Positions 12,913 through 25,252 of a DNA stretch of 64,000 bases are shown one piece after another; the first letter of the stretch is position 1; every line of letters starts with the position of its first letter. A program made the position numbers and the translations under genes. Under the pieces are notes generated by a model. That model did not search any database, was not told the origin of the DNA, and worked only from the letters and a program-made list of their open reading frames with translations. This DNA is from Alviniconcha marisindica (lineage: Eukaryota > Mollusca > Gastropoda > Provannidae), in assembly GCA_018857735.1 (NCBI GenBank), contig JABMCL010001566.1:170001-234000 (forward strand), in the 5' to 3' direction.

Positions 12913-13209
12913 AGAGAGACCGGTGGCACCCAGAAATGCACTCATGCATAGTAATGAATACAGCAATCCTACCATTCTAGACAAGGAACCCCAGATGTCA
13001 CCGACGATGACCAGAGAGAGCGGGACGGCCTATCCGATCACAACCATCCATATCTGCCCTTATCAGCGGCGGCGGCCGTCGGGTGGTCAGTTTGGGGACA
13101 GGGCCCACTCGGGCCGGCAGCACGGTCCAGAGGCTGGCTCCGGCCTTATCGCCGCCGCGCTGGCTTAGGGGTGCATAAATACATGTCTCGCTGACAACCA
13201 CGCCTGTGT

Positions 13210-13615
13210 GAGCCGGTGTGGCCTAGCGATAAGGCGTTAGGCTGGTAAGCGGAGGGACCTCGGTTCGAATCCGCTTCGGCTCTCCGTTCTCTTCAAAAAG
13301 GTTGTGGTTTGTGGACACTGTCTTGTGACTTTGTTCATCACTTCCTGCTGAAACATTAAAATGGCTCACATCGCTGCCCGTCTTAATGCGTGAGTCATTG
13401 TGGCGGTGACAGTGCAGCGATAGGTATATAATCTCCTTCTCTCCCTCCCTCCCTCTTCCCCTACCTCCATACGCCTCTTCCCCCTTCTCATGAGTCATTG
13501 TGGTGGTGACAGTGTAGCGATAGGTATATAATCTACCTCTTCCCCCCCCCCCCCCCCCTCCCCGTCCCTAATAAGCCTTACGGTTTCTGTGGACGTTAAA
13601 CACCATGTTTACTGA
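13210..13615 (+). mobile_element. tRNA-headed SINE-like element
   Basis: 13210-13282 (73 nt) mimics a tRNA: 7-bp acceptor stem gagccgg/tcggctc, A-box tggcctagcgataaggc and perfect B-box ggttcgaatcc at 13262-13272. The T-stem has mismatches and no proper anticodon stem forms. The body has a ~107-bp duplication (copies at about 13387 and 13493, each with gagtcattgtgg), then a gtggacgttaaacacca tail. Confidence 0.65.
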
Positions 13616-13837
13616 CAACCACGCCGCAGGACTCGCCTGATGCAGCGCTGCACCACTGCCGATCTCGTCCTCCTGCTGCCTTCACCCACATCCCTTTCCC
13701 CGAGCGCCTCGGCCTGCAAAGTCCATGTCTGACATGCATTAGCCTGCCTATGCCAAATGTCATCAACTGCTCATGGTTAATGTAAACAGATCGATCAAAT
13801 ATGTAGTTTCTGGTGTGCCAGCGTCTGTCTGCGTGCC

Positions 13838-13839
<2 letters not shown>

Positions 13840-13926
<87 letters not shown>
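13840..13926. repeat. (GT)n microsatellite, about 43 units
   Basis: Uninterrupted GT run followed by gcgtgcgc. Confidence 0.98.
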
Positions 13927-13929
<3 letters not shown>

Positions 13930-14265
13930 CGCATTCACATCCGAGAGATGCGGGGGACGAGACGAAAAACGGCTGCCGCCTTAAGGAGGAAAAAAGAAAC
14001 ACGACACTTTATAATCAATATTAAGGTGCCCCCCTACCCCCATGAAAACAAACAGCCGTGTGTGTACCACATGTACGTTAACACCATGAATTCCGCACGT
14101 ACCGAAGTGAACTACAGTTACAAAGAACAACAACAACAACAACAAAACAGGGAACTATCAGAAGGAATCGGTGTTAAAGGAAGCCGGGAGCCTGAACAAC
14201 AGAGGCAGAGACACTGAAAACAAGGCCGTGGCGGAGGTGGGTGGGTGAGCAAGCTAAGCACACAC

Positions 14266-14336
14266 ACACGTACACTGACACACACACACACACACACAGA
14301 CACACACACACTGACACACACACACTGACACACAAA
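14266..14336. repeat. (CA)n tract with tgacac interruptions
   Basis: CA dinucleotides broken by 'ctgacac' three times. Confidence 0.9.
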
Positions 14337-14592
14337 GGTGGAGGGGGAGGGGGGGAGAGGGCCGGGGGGGGAAAAGGGAGAGAAAACTGTGTAAAACCTA
14401 AAACAGCCGGAGAAGTTGCCGAAGGCCGAGAGAAAGGAAGCGCAGCAGGGCATGGGGACGGCGAGAGGAGCGTCAGCCAAGTGCAAAGAACAGCGAGCGA
14501 ACACCCTCCATGTCCGCCGCTCCGACCCTACGGGCTCCCTGCCTGCCTGCCCGCCTGCCGGCCTGCCTGAAGGTGATGCGGCCACGGCCACT

Positions 14593-14711
14593 CACGCTGC
14601 TGATGGCAAACACAGAATCCCAGGCACTCTTCCCTTCACGCTTCACCGTCAACCGCCGGTACCGGAACTGGGTGTAAGCATCCCGGGCAACTCGTCGCTC
14701 GGAGAAACGCT
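14593..14711 (-). CDS. Candidate - strand exon (unassigned)
   Basis: On the - strand, 'ctttgtgcag' precedes and GTGAGT follows a 119-nt open stretch encoding NERFSERRVARDAYTQFRYR, then RLTVKREGKSAWDSVFAISS. The codon pattern looks coding-like, and the strand matches the RAPGEF2-like gene. I cannot align it to that family and the acceptor tract is weak, so it may be chance. Confidence 0.2.
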
Positions 14712-14839
14712 CATTGCCTGCACAAAGCCTTCGTCCCTCTTCACCGCTTGGCCACAATGCGCGTGCCAACGTTTCAAGGTTTGCTGAGCTTTTGGCCCCT
14801 GGGGGCTAGAAAGCGAAGTTACATTCGCACACGACATTC

Positions 14840-15344
14840 CTTATGAACAAGTACATGAGTTCTACTAATAAATAACTACCACACTTTATATATAAGAAAA
14901 AGAAAAAAAATGCTCAAACACAAATCATAATTAGTGTTATTATAAATATGTACGGCTAAGGCGTAAAGATTAAATATATCTTTTTTCGTTGGCTTAATCA
15001 AAATAACTCTAAAATATAACTAATAAATTAGCATTCTTAGATTTTGACGTCATATTCATGAGGCTACAAAATTTGGGCACGTTGGGATGATGTGTACAAT
15101 ATTTATCAACATACTTAGTACGGTTTCTCTTGACATTTTCGTTGGAACAGTTAAGCAAATAGTGAAATTCATCTCCTACCTCACCACTGTCACAAACAGC
15201 TCTCACACAGTTCTGCTTCTGTTGTAGCGAGAACTTAGCTTTACAATTATCATGTGAGTTGTACTCTTGCTTCGCACGGACCTCAAAGGTTGTTTCAAGG
15301 GTAATTACTTCCGGGCACCTGCTGTGTTTTGCCCTGTATAACAA
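14840..15344 (-). mobile_element. 3' end of a non-LTR retrotransposon (LINE), 5'-truncated
   Basis: The - strand frame 15344-15009 contains GEVGDEFHYLLNCSNENV and KYCTHHPNVPKFCSLMN, resembling the C-terminal region after the reverse transcriptase in metazoan LINE ORF2 proteins (GDExHxLxxC...R...PN..KF..L). It stops at an AT-rich tail (14840-15008). Family not assigned. Confidence 0.55.
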
Positions 15345-15414
15345 GGAAGAAATATTGTATTTCTGTCGAGCGGGGCTAGGGGAGAGGAGGGTGGCGGGGG
15401 GATGGGTGTGTGTG

Positions 15415-15436
15415 TCGGGGGGGGGGGGGGGGGGGA
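15415..15436. repeat. Poly-G run
   Basis: About 19 consecutive G at 15417-15435; consensus length is uncertain at such runs. Confidence 0.85.
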
Positions 15437-15609
15437 GAGGCGTTGAAGGCTCCGTCGCAGCACAGAGCAGAGTTACCCGAAACCGTTACAAGAACAAAAA
15501 CAAAACATAAACCGCAGTCTCTTCATAAGTTTTCTGATTAAAGAGAACACTGCGGCTGATATCACCCGCTCCAACTTTTGAACAAACGGATAGTTCTAGA
15601 CTGTCACGA

Positions 15610-15958
15610 CGTGGAAGACAACGGCAGCACTTTGGATTTCAGGGGATTCACAGCACAAAAGACAACGGCAACACTGTGGATTTCAGGGGATTCACAGCAC
15701 AAAAGACAACGGCAACACTGTGGATTTCAGGGGATTCACAGCACGAAAGACAACGGTAACACTGTGGATTTCAGGGGATTCATAGCACGAAAGACAACGG
15801 CAACACTGTGGATTTCACGGGATTCACAGCACGAAAGACAACGGTAACACTGTGGATTTCACGGGATTCACAGCGCGAAAGACAACGGTAACACTGTGGA
15901 TTTCAGGGGATTCACAGCACGAAAGACAACGGTAACACTGTGGATTTTACAGGTTTCA
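15610..15958. repeat. 45-bp minisatellite, about 8 copies
   Basis: Core ggattcacagcacgaaagac followed by aacggtaacactgtggatttca. Confidence 0.95.
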
Positions 15959-16300
15959 CGGCATGAAAGGAAGCGGTATTACTGCATTTCATGGCATGAA
16001 AGACTACAATAACACTGGATTTCACGGCGGCATGAAAGACTACAACAGTAACACTGGATTTCACGGCAAGAAAAACTACAAAGATACTGGATTTCACGGC
16101 AAGAAAAACTACAGTAACACTGGATTTCACGGCGGCATGAAATTCACACTGGATTTCACGGCAAGAAAAACTACAGTAACACTGGACTTCACGACGGCAT
16201 GAAAGACTACCGCAGTAACACTGGATTTCACGACAAGCAAAATTACAGTAACACTGGATTTCACGGCATGAAAGACTACAGTACGACTAAGGAGACTACA
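15959..16300. repeat. 36-48-bp array, a diverged relative of the previous one
   Basis: Units hold gaaagactacaacagtaaca and ctggatttcacggc, sharing 'acactggatttcac' with the adjacent 45-bp array. Eight or so copies. Confidence 0.88.
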
Positions 16301-16334
16301 ATACCACTAAGTATTCTACGGGTTCCAAGGCATG

Positions 16335-17100
16335 TAAACTTCTGAGTGTGTCGGTATGTTACTGTCGGTATGTTAGCAAATCCTCTCCGATTGTCGTATA
16401 TATGCTATCTGAAACTTCGTCGGATCAGTGCAATACGCCACTATCTGTCCAAAGACGTCACCACAAACCTGTTGTGTGCGTTTGTTCTTTCAAGACTAGA
16501 TTACTGCAACTCACTTTCGGCGGGCTGTTCTAAGTATCTTTCTTAACCTTTCTAAACTCCAGAAGGTACAGAACAATGCTGCGAGACTCAGAACATCCAG
16601 ATCCGCCCACGTCACTCCTATGCTTCATTCTCTTTAATGGCTACCTATTGAGGAAAGGATCGAATACAAGTTGTCCATGCTTTGTTTTAAGATGATTTCT
16701 CATCAAGCCCCCATCTACCTTTCAGAACTTCTTCACATTTACACTCCTTCCCGGCAGCTCCGTTCTTCTGCAGACACCCAATGTGCAGAATACCATCCTT
16801 CTGCACAAAATCCAGTAGCCATCGCTCTCTCCTTACCAGGCTCCAACTATCTGGAACCAACTCCCTGTTTCCGTCCGTCATTGTCAGTTCTTTCGAATCT
16901 TCCTCGCAAACCTTTCTTTTCAAAAACGTTTTCTTCAGTCTTATTGCCCTGAGATGCGCACGCGCGCGTGTGTGTGTATGTTGTGTGTGTGTGTGTGTGT
17001 GCACTGAATCTTGAAAATATGAACATGTAAGGAATATGAAAGTGCTTAGGGCCTGTGTGGCTTTGGCACTCTAAGTGCCCATTATCATTATTATTATTAG
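16335..17100 (+). mobile_element. 3' fragment of a CR1/L2-like LINE ORF2, frameshifted
   Basis: The + strand shows LLCAFVLSRLDYCNSL in one frame (16346-16546), KLQKVQNNAAR in another, and CFKMISHQAPIYLSELL in a third (from 16671). These form the well-known order of the ORF2 C-terminal part downstream of the reverse transcriptase. Frameshifts and stops show it is dead. It ends with a GT tract, a 'ggcactctaagtgccc' hairpin and an (ATT)n tail at about 17080-17100. The clade assignment is tentative. Confidence 0.75.
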
Positions 17101-18186
17101 GCTATGCAGGTGGGCGGTACGTACAGGCGTAGACAAAGTGCACATTCGCTTTACAGTTTACATTACATATCAGGGTAAACAGTCAGTGTTAACAACGTAC
17201 AGTGACACAATATCACTCGAGAGTACGATGCTGCAATGACACTCCCGTTAAAGGGGAAAAAAATCGTTTTCACTTTCTCTCTCGCACACACCCACACAGA
17301 GAGAGGGTGAGAGAGAGATTTGGAAAACTTCAATACTCAAGGATATTACCGTTAGGTCCATTTGGACCTATCTAACAGTCAGAGAGAGAGAGAGAGATTT
17401 TGGTGGCGAACAATAAATAACCAAAGCCTCTAGCTTTGAAAAAAAGAAAATATATATATATTAAAAAAGAGTGAGAACAGCTGCCAGTGCCTCCAGTCTC
17501 TGTCGCCAGTCTCTGTGGCGAGTCAGGCTGAAATCTATAGGTGTGGGAGAGCCCGGGGAGCGGGCTCTCTCCGCAATGCAATAAGCCACACTGGTTCCCA
17601 GGCCCACACGTGGCCACCAGCCCTCGCTCCCTCCTAATTACAGCAGCAAACACCCTCACACTTTAGCTTCATCCACAATACTCTCCGCTCCACCGCTCCC
17701 TTTGGCATCGCGTTACTGCTGCACAGCGCACGGCCATCTGCTTGACTTCCTTGGACCCTTTACGTTCTGAAGACTGTGCTCTCCTCGCCTCACTTCTACC
17801 TTCTTCTTCACTAGCAACAAACAATAATTACGGGGGGTTCCTACTCGTTGGAAAAACAAAGCGCTTTGAAATGAACAATGTAACACAAAACCAGGAGAAA
17901 AGAAAAATAAATGTAATAATCTCTCTCTCTCTCTCTCGTTGCTCATTACCGGGTGTTCTGTTGTCAGTTTATCCGTCTAGTGCTTCGTGCAAAACTAAAA
18001 CCATACACACAAGAAACGAACCTAGGCGAGGGTGAAATAGATATGAAGGCAACAAATGTTAACAACGTCGAACACACACAGCTCAAGTGAAATGTTCGCG
18101 GATGGCTTGACCCCAATCCTCCCAGCACGGGCACAAACGACCAAACAGGTCTCTAGGATCGGGAGGGGGGCGGGGGGCTTCGCCGA
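17101..18186. other. Unique-looking sequence
   Basis: Contains a perfect hairpin aggtccatttggacct at about 17355-17370 and short GA and TC runs. No gene recognised. Confidence 0.5.
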
Positions 18187-18600
18187 GTGCCAGCCGGTCT
18201 GTCACGGGCCAGTTTGCCGTGTCTGCCGGTCTGTCACGGGCCAGTTTGCCGTGTACTGTACCAGCCGGTTTGTCACGGGCCAGTTTGCCGTGTACGGTAC
18301 CAGCCGGTCTGTCTCGGGCCAGTTTGCCGTGTACTGTACCAGCCGGTCTGTCACGGGCCAGTTTGCCGTGTACTGTACCAGCCAGTCTGTCTCGGGCCAG
18401 TTTGCCGTGTACTGTACCAGCCGGTCTGTCACGGGCCAGTTTGCCGTGTACTGTACCAGCCGGTCTGTCTCGGGCCAGTCTGCCGTGTACCAGCCGGTCT
18501 GTCACGGGCCAGTTTGCCGTGTACCAGCCTGTTTGTCACGGGCCAGTTTGCCGTGTACCAGCCGGTCTGCCACGGGCCAGTCTGCTGATATTTTTAGTCT
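18187..18600. repeat. 36/45-bp minisatellite, about 10 copies
   Basis: Core gtctgtcacgggccagtttg followed by ccgtgtac, with or without tgtaccagccg. Edge units are shorter. Confidence 0.95.
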
Positions 18601-19366
18601 GCCGACATTTTCGGCATGCCAGACTGCCGAGTGAGTGCCAATCCGCCGACTTTCAAAGTACGGTGCGTGCCTGAGAACTTGCGTTGACCAGAGAAACTAC
18701 CGTACCACCTCACCGCTACTCACTGGTGTTGGGAAGCGTTTGAACTGTTAAATCCGGACTATGCGATAAATGTGTGTGTGTGTGTCCGCGCGCGCGCGCG
18801 CAAGTTAAGCATTTCTAAGCAAGCGAGTGAAAACAGACATACACACAGACGCATAGTGATTTCATTCACACACACACAAACACACACACCGTCGGCAACG
18901 TGGCACGCAGAAGAAGTAAGCAGACTATCAGTCGGCCTGTTCCCTAAACCCAAGCCCACCACTGACAAAGCCCCAATGAAGACCACGAGCACTACCCTGC
19001 CCACAGCCCCGGGCACCGTCTACCGGGCTAGGACCATCTCCCTGTTACGGCCGCAATAACCATAAATCTCACTGTCGGTCACTGCAGTATGTGGTCAGCG
19101 TGAACTCCGCACTCAAGGCCTCCCGTGTATACTTCTGTACCTCCATCTTCCAGCATTCCCAGCGGCGGAGCTACGGACACTGTCTTTGTGACTGCTCTGC
19201 ATAGTAGTTGGGACAGCAATTGCGTGGTGCGGTGGTCGCTGCGCAATGCCGGACGGACACTGTCATTTTGTAGTTCTGGCGGCGGTCCACCAGACTACGT
19301 CTTCCGGGTTGGCGCCTGTTTCGAGGTTTCACTCTTCCGTCCCTTTTTCCCCCTGGCGTCCCCGTC
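18601..19366. other. Intergenic or intronic sequence with GT/CA tracts
   Basis: GT/CG tract at about 18769-18802 and CA tract at about 18865-18890. No gene recognised. Confidence 0.5.
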
Positions 19367-19405
19367 CCTGATAGGCCTACTCGCCTCCGTGGACGTTAAG
19401 CAACA

Positions 19406-19471
<66 letters not shown>
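19367..19471. repeat. SINE-tail fragment followed by (TC)n
   Basis: 'ctgataggcctactcgcc' and 'gtggacgttaagcaacaa' precede about 62 bp of TC dinucleotide, the same tail seen at 13567. Confidence 0.7.
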
Positions 19472-19473
<2 letters not shown>

Positions 19474-21074
19474 GCGGTGGACAGCAAGCAGACCACACGC
19501 ACCTTGCTGGCCGGGGTCCGCTGTCAGCTGGGCCGACTGGTGTCCGACCAGACGCTGCACTGCTTGCTATGTAGTAGTATCTGTGGTCCGGCGTTCACCG
19601 CCATTTCACGGTCACTGCACAGGTCAGCAGGGGAAGACGGCCCTCGGGATGCCCAGGTCGCAGTCAGGCGCTGGCTCCCCGCCAACCCGGCCACCACCGT
19701 AACACGGCCAACGCACCTGCACTGTACTGTTGACATTCTGACAGCCCCGATTCTGACCCAGCATCTTTATCCAAAACGAATGGGCGTGTGGAGTTACTTC
19801 AGGACACTTGGAGGCCCCAGAACTGGCCATGGGGGCGGGGGAAGAGGTGTGTGTGTGTGTGGTGGGGGGGGGGGGGGGGAGGCAAAGAGAGAAAGAACTC
19901 GGAACACTTTATTTTACAAACACTGTAGTTTAGGTTCAGTCCAGCCTGTCTCACTAGTTCTTGCTAAGCGACTGACGGCCTTTTTTTTTTTTTTTTTAAT
20001 TTACAAGTTATCATTCACATTAAACAAGAGAGAGAGAGAGAGAGAACTCGAACTCGTAAAGAGAGGGAGAGAGAGAGAGAGCAATACGGCATCAACACAC
20101 GATGCACATTCTTTTGCCACAGTTCATCAGCTGCCAAAATAGCCCTTGGCTCATTCCCGGCAGCTCGGTACGGTGCATGCGGCAGGCACAGGCCGTGTTG
20201 GCAAACATGCAGTCTGGAATGCCAGGGGCAGTCACAACGCTGCCAGACCACTCAAACGATTCGCCCTCAACACCTGGCCACACAAACTCACAACAACACA
20301 GTCAGTCAGTCACACAACACTCACCAATACATAACATCCGGAGTAGGAATCCTTTCGGCTGCCACCGTCAGTCTCTCTCTCTCTCCCTCTGTGCACAACT
20401 CGGGTAATCCCGTAAAGTCTGTACAAGGACTGCAACTCCGTTCGGCACCGTCTCTTATCTCCCTTGCCTCCCGTTACCCCTTCCTGTCAGCTCAGCAGAC
20501 GAAAAAAGCCGGCAGCCCTTCACCATTCTGAATCACCAGTCGAACTGGATCCCGTGTCGGCTCTGAGACTGACGAGAGCCACGGTGAGGGGAGGAGGGGG
20601 GGGAGGGGGGGGGGGGGGTCGGTTAAAGAGAAAGAGAGGGCGTGGGGAGAGGGGGGTCGCAGAACAGTAGAAAACGGAAGGGTACAAAAAAAACCCATCA
20701 TGAGGCATTCCAGCAGGAGGCGGCAGGCCGACGCTGAGGCAACGCGTTGCCCGGGTTCTCCAGCCCTTGAGAGAGCGGCAGCACGGAAGCGATGGCGCTG
20801 CTGATCCCTGCCGCTCGCTGTGTTTCGCAACAACAATCCGCCTTTGAAGGCGGCAGGGCCCAACGTGCACGACAGACTGAGTGAGGGCTCTGGGTGCGCA
20901 GTCCTCCGGCCCCGCGTCACTGTAACCCGACACCCCACCGATCAGCCGTCAGCTCTGCAGGCCACGGCTTCAAACCCCGCATCACTTCAACATCACTCCC
21001 CCGTGTCTACAACGCGCGATGCTTACGACAGCTGCACATCTCGGCTCCGTCACTTAGTGTCAGTCAGCCCAGCT
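19472..21074. other. GC-rich sequence, no confirmed exon
   Basis: Contains poly-G (19862-19878), poly-T (19981-19997) and GA tracts. A 221-codon open frame starting at 19477 crosses these runs and has no family resemblance. Confidence 0.5.
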
Positions 21075-21390
21075 GGGGAACCAACCAGATCCGTTGCGTC
21101 GGCTTGTCAGTAAGGCACTAAAACATGGCACTCCGACACAGTGTGCACCCAGATCCGTTGCGTTTGGGGCCAAAAAAGGCCCCCAATTTACCAGAGGAAA
21201 CAAGTGAACACACACACACCAAAACAAAACGACACTCAGACACAGTGTGTACCCAGATCCGCTGCGTTAGTCAGTCAGTCAGTCAAGTAAAGCCCCCCTT
21301 CCCCCAAAACAACAACAACAACAACAACACGACACTCAGCCACAGTGTGCATCAAGATCCGTTGCGTTAGCCAGTCACTGAGTGTCTCAG
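21075..21390. repeat. Diverged tandem copies containing cagatccgttgcgt
   Basis: Four copies of an (a/c)agatccg(t/c)tgcgt segment, three preceded by cgacactc(a/c)g..acagtgtg, with variable spacers including CA and CAA runs. Confidence 0.75.
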
Positions 21391-22455
21391 GAAACGCGCT
21401 AAAAAGCGACACTCTGCCGCAACACTGTTTTAACGGCAGCTTTTAACTGATTTTCCTAAATGCGTCCAAGTACTTTGCAAGCCTGCCCCCCCCCCCCAAC
21501 TTAAAAAATAAAACACACACACACACACACTGCGGCATGGGATTGTGACTAAGCAATTGACTGGATATGGGATGAAAATCAAATCGATTAAAATTCGATT
21601 GACTAAAATCCAGTCCTTTCGCTATTCAACATCTGTTGTGTGTCAGTGTCCACTGAATGTTATCAATGCAGCAGCGCTTTTTAGAGACGCGCCGGTCTTG
21701 CTTGAGAAATTGTGTGTGTGTGTGTGGGGGGGCAGGAGATTCAGTGGTGGAAGCTCGACAATTCCGACACGAGGCTGTCTAGATCTCCAACAGCCTGAGA
21801 CACCAATGCAATCCAAACGTTGCAGTGACAGCCAAATGCAGCGCGCAACACGAACAACGACACGGCAACCGACTGAACGGAGGCTTCCACAATCCAGCAC
21901 GGACAAGCGGCAAGACAGCCCCGACTCTGGCAGCTGCTAACACTGAGCAAACAAATAACAAAAAAAACAAGGCGGGAGGCGGGAGTGGAGGCGGCAACAA
22001 TAGAAATCCTAGCACAAAACTCTAACACCCCCCCCTCGGTATTTTCCGGCTGTGCTGTGCACCTCCCCGCCTTACCTGGGCGGGTAACACCTGGCCGGCA
22101 CTGGCATCAGCAGCGGAAAAGCAGCAGGCAGGGTAATGAGCCAACAGCACGGCGCTGTGTTCAGACACACGCACCCCGCCAGTGCCGGCTCCTCCTCCCC
22201 CCCCCCCCCCCCCCCCTCCCTCCCGCCCACCTCGTCTTCGCGGCATCTTGTCCTCGCTGACTGCCATCCGGTCTCAAAGTGTCTGACCCCAGCGGCCGGT
22301 CTGTGGGCGCCAGCCACAATCTGCCCACTGCCACGCTTGTTTCACCCAGCCAGTCCGCCCCTTTCCTTACCAACCGTCACAGACAGTAGCTATCAGTCTA
22401 TCTACTCTCTCCAACCGTCTCCGTAGCGGTACTGACGATGAGCGATATCCCGTGT
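21391..22455. other. Unique sequence with poly-C runs
   Basis: Poly-C at about 21486-21498 and 22196-22217. I could not assign an exon to either strand. Confidence 0.5.
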
Positions 22456-22632
22456 GTGTGTGTACACCTAATGAATAATTCGTTTGTGTGTGTCTGTGTG
22501 TGTGTGTGTGTGTACACCTAATGGATAATTAGTGTGTGGGTGCGCGTGTGTGTGTGTGTGTGTACACCTAATGAATAATTAGTGTGTGTGTGTGCGCGAG
22601 CCGAGTGTGTGTGTGTGTGTGTGCGCGAGCCG

Positions 22633-22666
<34 letters not shown>

Positions 22667-22842
22667 GTGAGTGTGTGTGTGTGTGTGTGTGCGAGCTGAG
22701 TGTGTGTGTGTACCGGTGTGTGTGTGTGTGTGTGTTGGGGGTGTGTGTGTGTGTGTGTGTCGAGGGGATGTGTGTGTGTGTGTGTGGAGCCGTGTGTGTG
22801 TGTGTGTGTGCTGTGTGTGTGTGTGTGTGGTGTGGAGCCGAG

Positions 22843-22914
<72 letters not shown>

Positions 22915-22917
22915 ACC
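22456..22917. repeat. Compound (GT)n tract with ~15-bp interspersed cores
   Basis: GT runs alternate with 'acacctaatgaataatt' (left part) and 'gcgagccgagtg' type inserts (middle). About 460 bp in all. Confidence 0.95.
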
Positions 22918-22959
22918 TAATGAATGATTCTTAAGTCGTTGGGTAATGTATTTCATAAG

Positions 22960-23025
22960 TCTGCTACCAATACAAGCCAAGTGCTCTTACCACAGAACCA
23001 CTAAGCCCAGCCAGTCCACAGCACA
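22960..23025 (-). mobile_element. tRNA-related SINE head fragment
   Basis: On the - strand 'cttagtggttctgtggtaag' followed by 'agcacttggcttgtattgg' resembles a tRNA A-box region. No B-box is clear. Confidence 0.35.
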
Positions 23026-23464
23026 AAGAAAACCTGTGTTTTGGTTTCATCTTGTCTGCAGGACTGGCAAGCTTGTGGCAAAGAAGGCAACACTCGTTCA
23101 CGGCACCTGTCAGGTGAAATTCAAACCACTGCAACTGTCAAGAAAACATGTCTAATGTGCGCGAAGAATTAACCCCAAACAATCCACTGCAGTGAAAGAT
23201 GGCAACAACAAACATTGCAATACTTAAAAAGAAAGACCGACCCCTTCATACATCCATGGCATGGTCAAAACACTGGATCTGTCCAAAGCCTCCCTCAATT
23301 AAAAGTTTATTGTTGAGGTATAACGCCCCCCCCCCCCCCCCCCCCCCCCCACTCTCTCTCTCCACACACACACACAAATTTCAATGGAGCCCAAGCAAGC
23401 ATATTTGTGATTTGCAGGGTCGGCAAACACACTAATCAAAGTAGCTGGGCCCAGTCTCCACGTA
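23026..23464. other. Unique sequence with poly-C
   Basis: Poly-C at about 23327-23350. No exon recognised. Confidence 0.5.
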
Positions 23465-23672
23465 TCCTGTGCATACTCAAAGTAAGGCTCCTCTGGCAAG
23501 GTTTTACAGATCCCCTGCATACTCAAGATCCCTTGCATACTCAAAGTAACAGCTGCTTTGGTGAGGTTTTACAGTTCCCCTGCATACTCAAAGTAACAGC
23601 TGCTTTGGTGAGGTTTCACAGTTCCCCTGCATACTCAAAGTAACAGCTGCTTTGGTGAGGTTTTACAAATCC
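23465..23672. repeat. 47-bp minisatellite, about 4 copies
   Basis: Core tgcatactcaaagtaacagc followed by tgctttggtgaggttttacag. Confidence 0.93.
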
Positions 23673-24409
23673 TGAATAGTATCACACTATGCACATTCTG
23701 TTCTGGCTCTGACCCCACTATGCAGTGGCATTCAAATTGCCCAGTGTTGCCCTTGTTGCCCCTCTTCTGTTGTTAGGCTGAGGTGCGCATATTTATCACA
23801 GCCCGTCCTGCCTTTTGGGGGATTCTGCCACTCCAGTTACTGTCCTTGCAATGCATCTTAATCACCAAATTATCTAAATCGAAAAAATAAATAATAAAAA
23901 AATGCACAAGGAATGGAGCTTGATTCAACTTCCCTTGATGCTGACTTTATTCATTCACTCTCTCTGCTAACTTTTACTGACAACTGTAGTAGATGACGGA
24001 TCATCACAGCTAAGTTACATCACTTCTGTTTACATTTTAAGGCCCACGGAAAGCAATGATTCCATAATTAGATTTGTTGTGGAAAGGAGATGTGAGGGCC
24101 GGGGGGGGGGGGGAGGGCAGCGAAGGGAACAAAGTTGGTCCAGGCAAATAAAACTGCTAGGGAATGAGGGTGTAGAAAGGAGACAGTGGGGAGGGGGGGG
24201 TGGGGGGGCAGAAAAAGGAGGGAGTAGCAAATCCACAGCTCACACACAACCTCACATTTGGTGGGAGCCCTAACAAAGAAAGCCGGTGTCTTCCGAAAGA
24301 TAGACCACTTAGTTCAAACTTCAGTGCCCGCAGGAGGAGAGAATTATCCCCTCCCAGTTAGAAAGGGCACGCAGCCAAGCTGAAAAGTCTACAGATTCTA
24401 ACTGTTCTG

Positions 24410-24690
24410 CCTCTGCTAAGCTCTAACTGTCCTGTATTTTGCTGCGCTCTAAATGTCCTATGTCTGCTGAGCTCTGTCCTGTGTTTTGCTGAGCTAGCTG
24501 TAACTGTCCCATGTCTCCTGAGCTGTAACTGTCCCATGTCTCCTGAGCTGTAACTGTCCCATGTCTCCTGAGCTCTAACCGTCCCATGTCTGCTGAGCTC
24601 TAACTGTCCCATGTCTGCTGAGCTCTAACTGTCCAACATCTGCTGACCTCTAACTGTCCTATGACTACTGAGCTCCAACTGTCCCATGTC
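24410..24690. repeat. 26-31-bp minisatellite, about 10 copies
   Basis: Core tgagctctaactgtcccatg with tct(c/g)c ends; several length variants. Confidence 0.9.
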
Positions 24691-25221
24691 TGCTCAGGAC
24701 TGTCCTGTAGACACAGAATCCACATAAGGACAGAATGTACCTGGACAAATTTCGCCTTGAGATGTCTCCCACATTTACCTTTGTGGTACCTCAGCAACCC
24801 CCTGCAAGGTGGGGAGGTTTTGATGGGGTTGCACCAGCTGTGACTGCTGATTAGGTGTTAATATTCTCATGGATATTGAGCAGGGGGAAAATCTTGTGTG
24901 GATGGCTTTTGCATCTCTCTTGTGTTTTAGCCTGAAGACTGAATGGGAGGGAGAAGGCTTTCCAAACTTTTAAGTAGCCGGACTGTTGCACAAGGAATCT
25001 CTTTCACACTTTCTCTTAAAATCTTTACAGATATTGCTTTCATTTTGCCAGGTTCTCATGCTTATGTAGACAGATTAAATAGATTATATATCTTCTGGAA
25101 TAAAAAGTAGAACAGACCATCTTTTCTTCTTCCATATCTGATTAAAGGTGTCCCCCCAACCCCCAGGTATCAACTATAGCTTTCTTTTTAATCCCCCCAA
25201 CCCCCTCTTCTTATGATTTTT

Positions 25222-25252
<31 letters not shown>

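Noticed and set aside
13210..13282. Possible functional tRNA gene
   Set aside because: Acceptor stem and B-box are good, but the T-stem has mismatches and no anticodon stem-loop forms; a SINE-like body follows.
19477..20142. 221-codon + strand open frame following a TC tract ending in ccag
   Set aside because: It crosses poly-G and poly-T runs, has no recognisable domain, and the apparent acceptor is simply the end of the TC microsatellite.
22582..22927. Cys/Val-rich frames (and His/Thr-rich ones on the other strand)
   Set aside because: Translations of GT/CA microsatellite; the same applies at 13840, 42900, 45450, 59700 and 62660.
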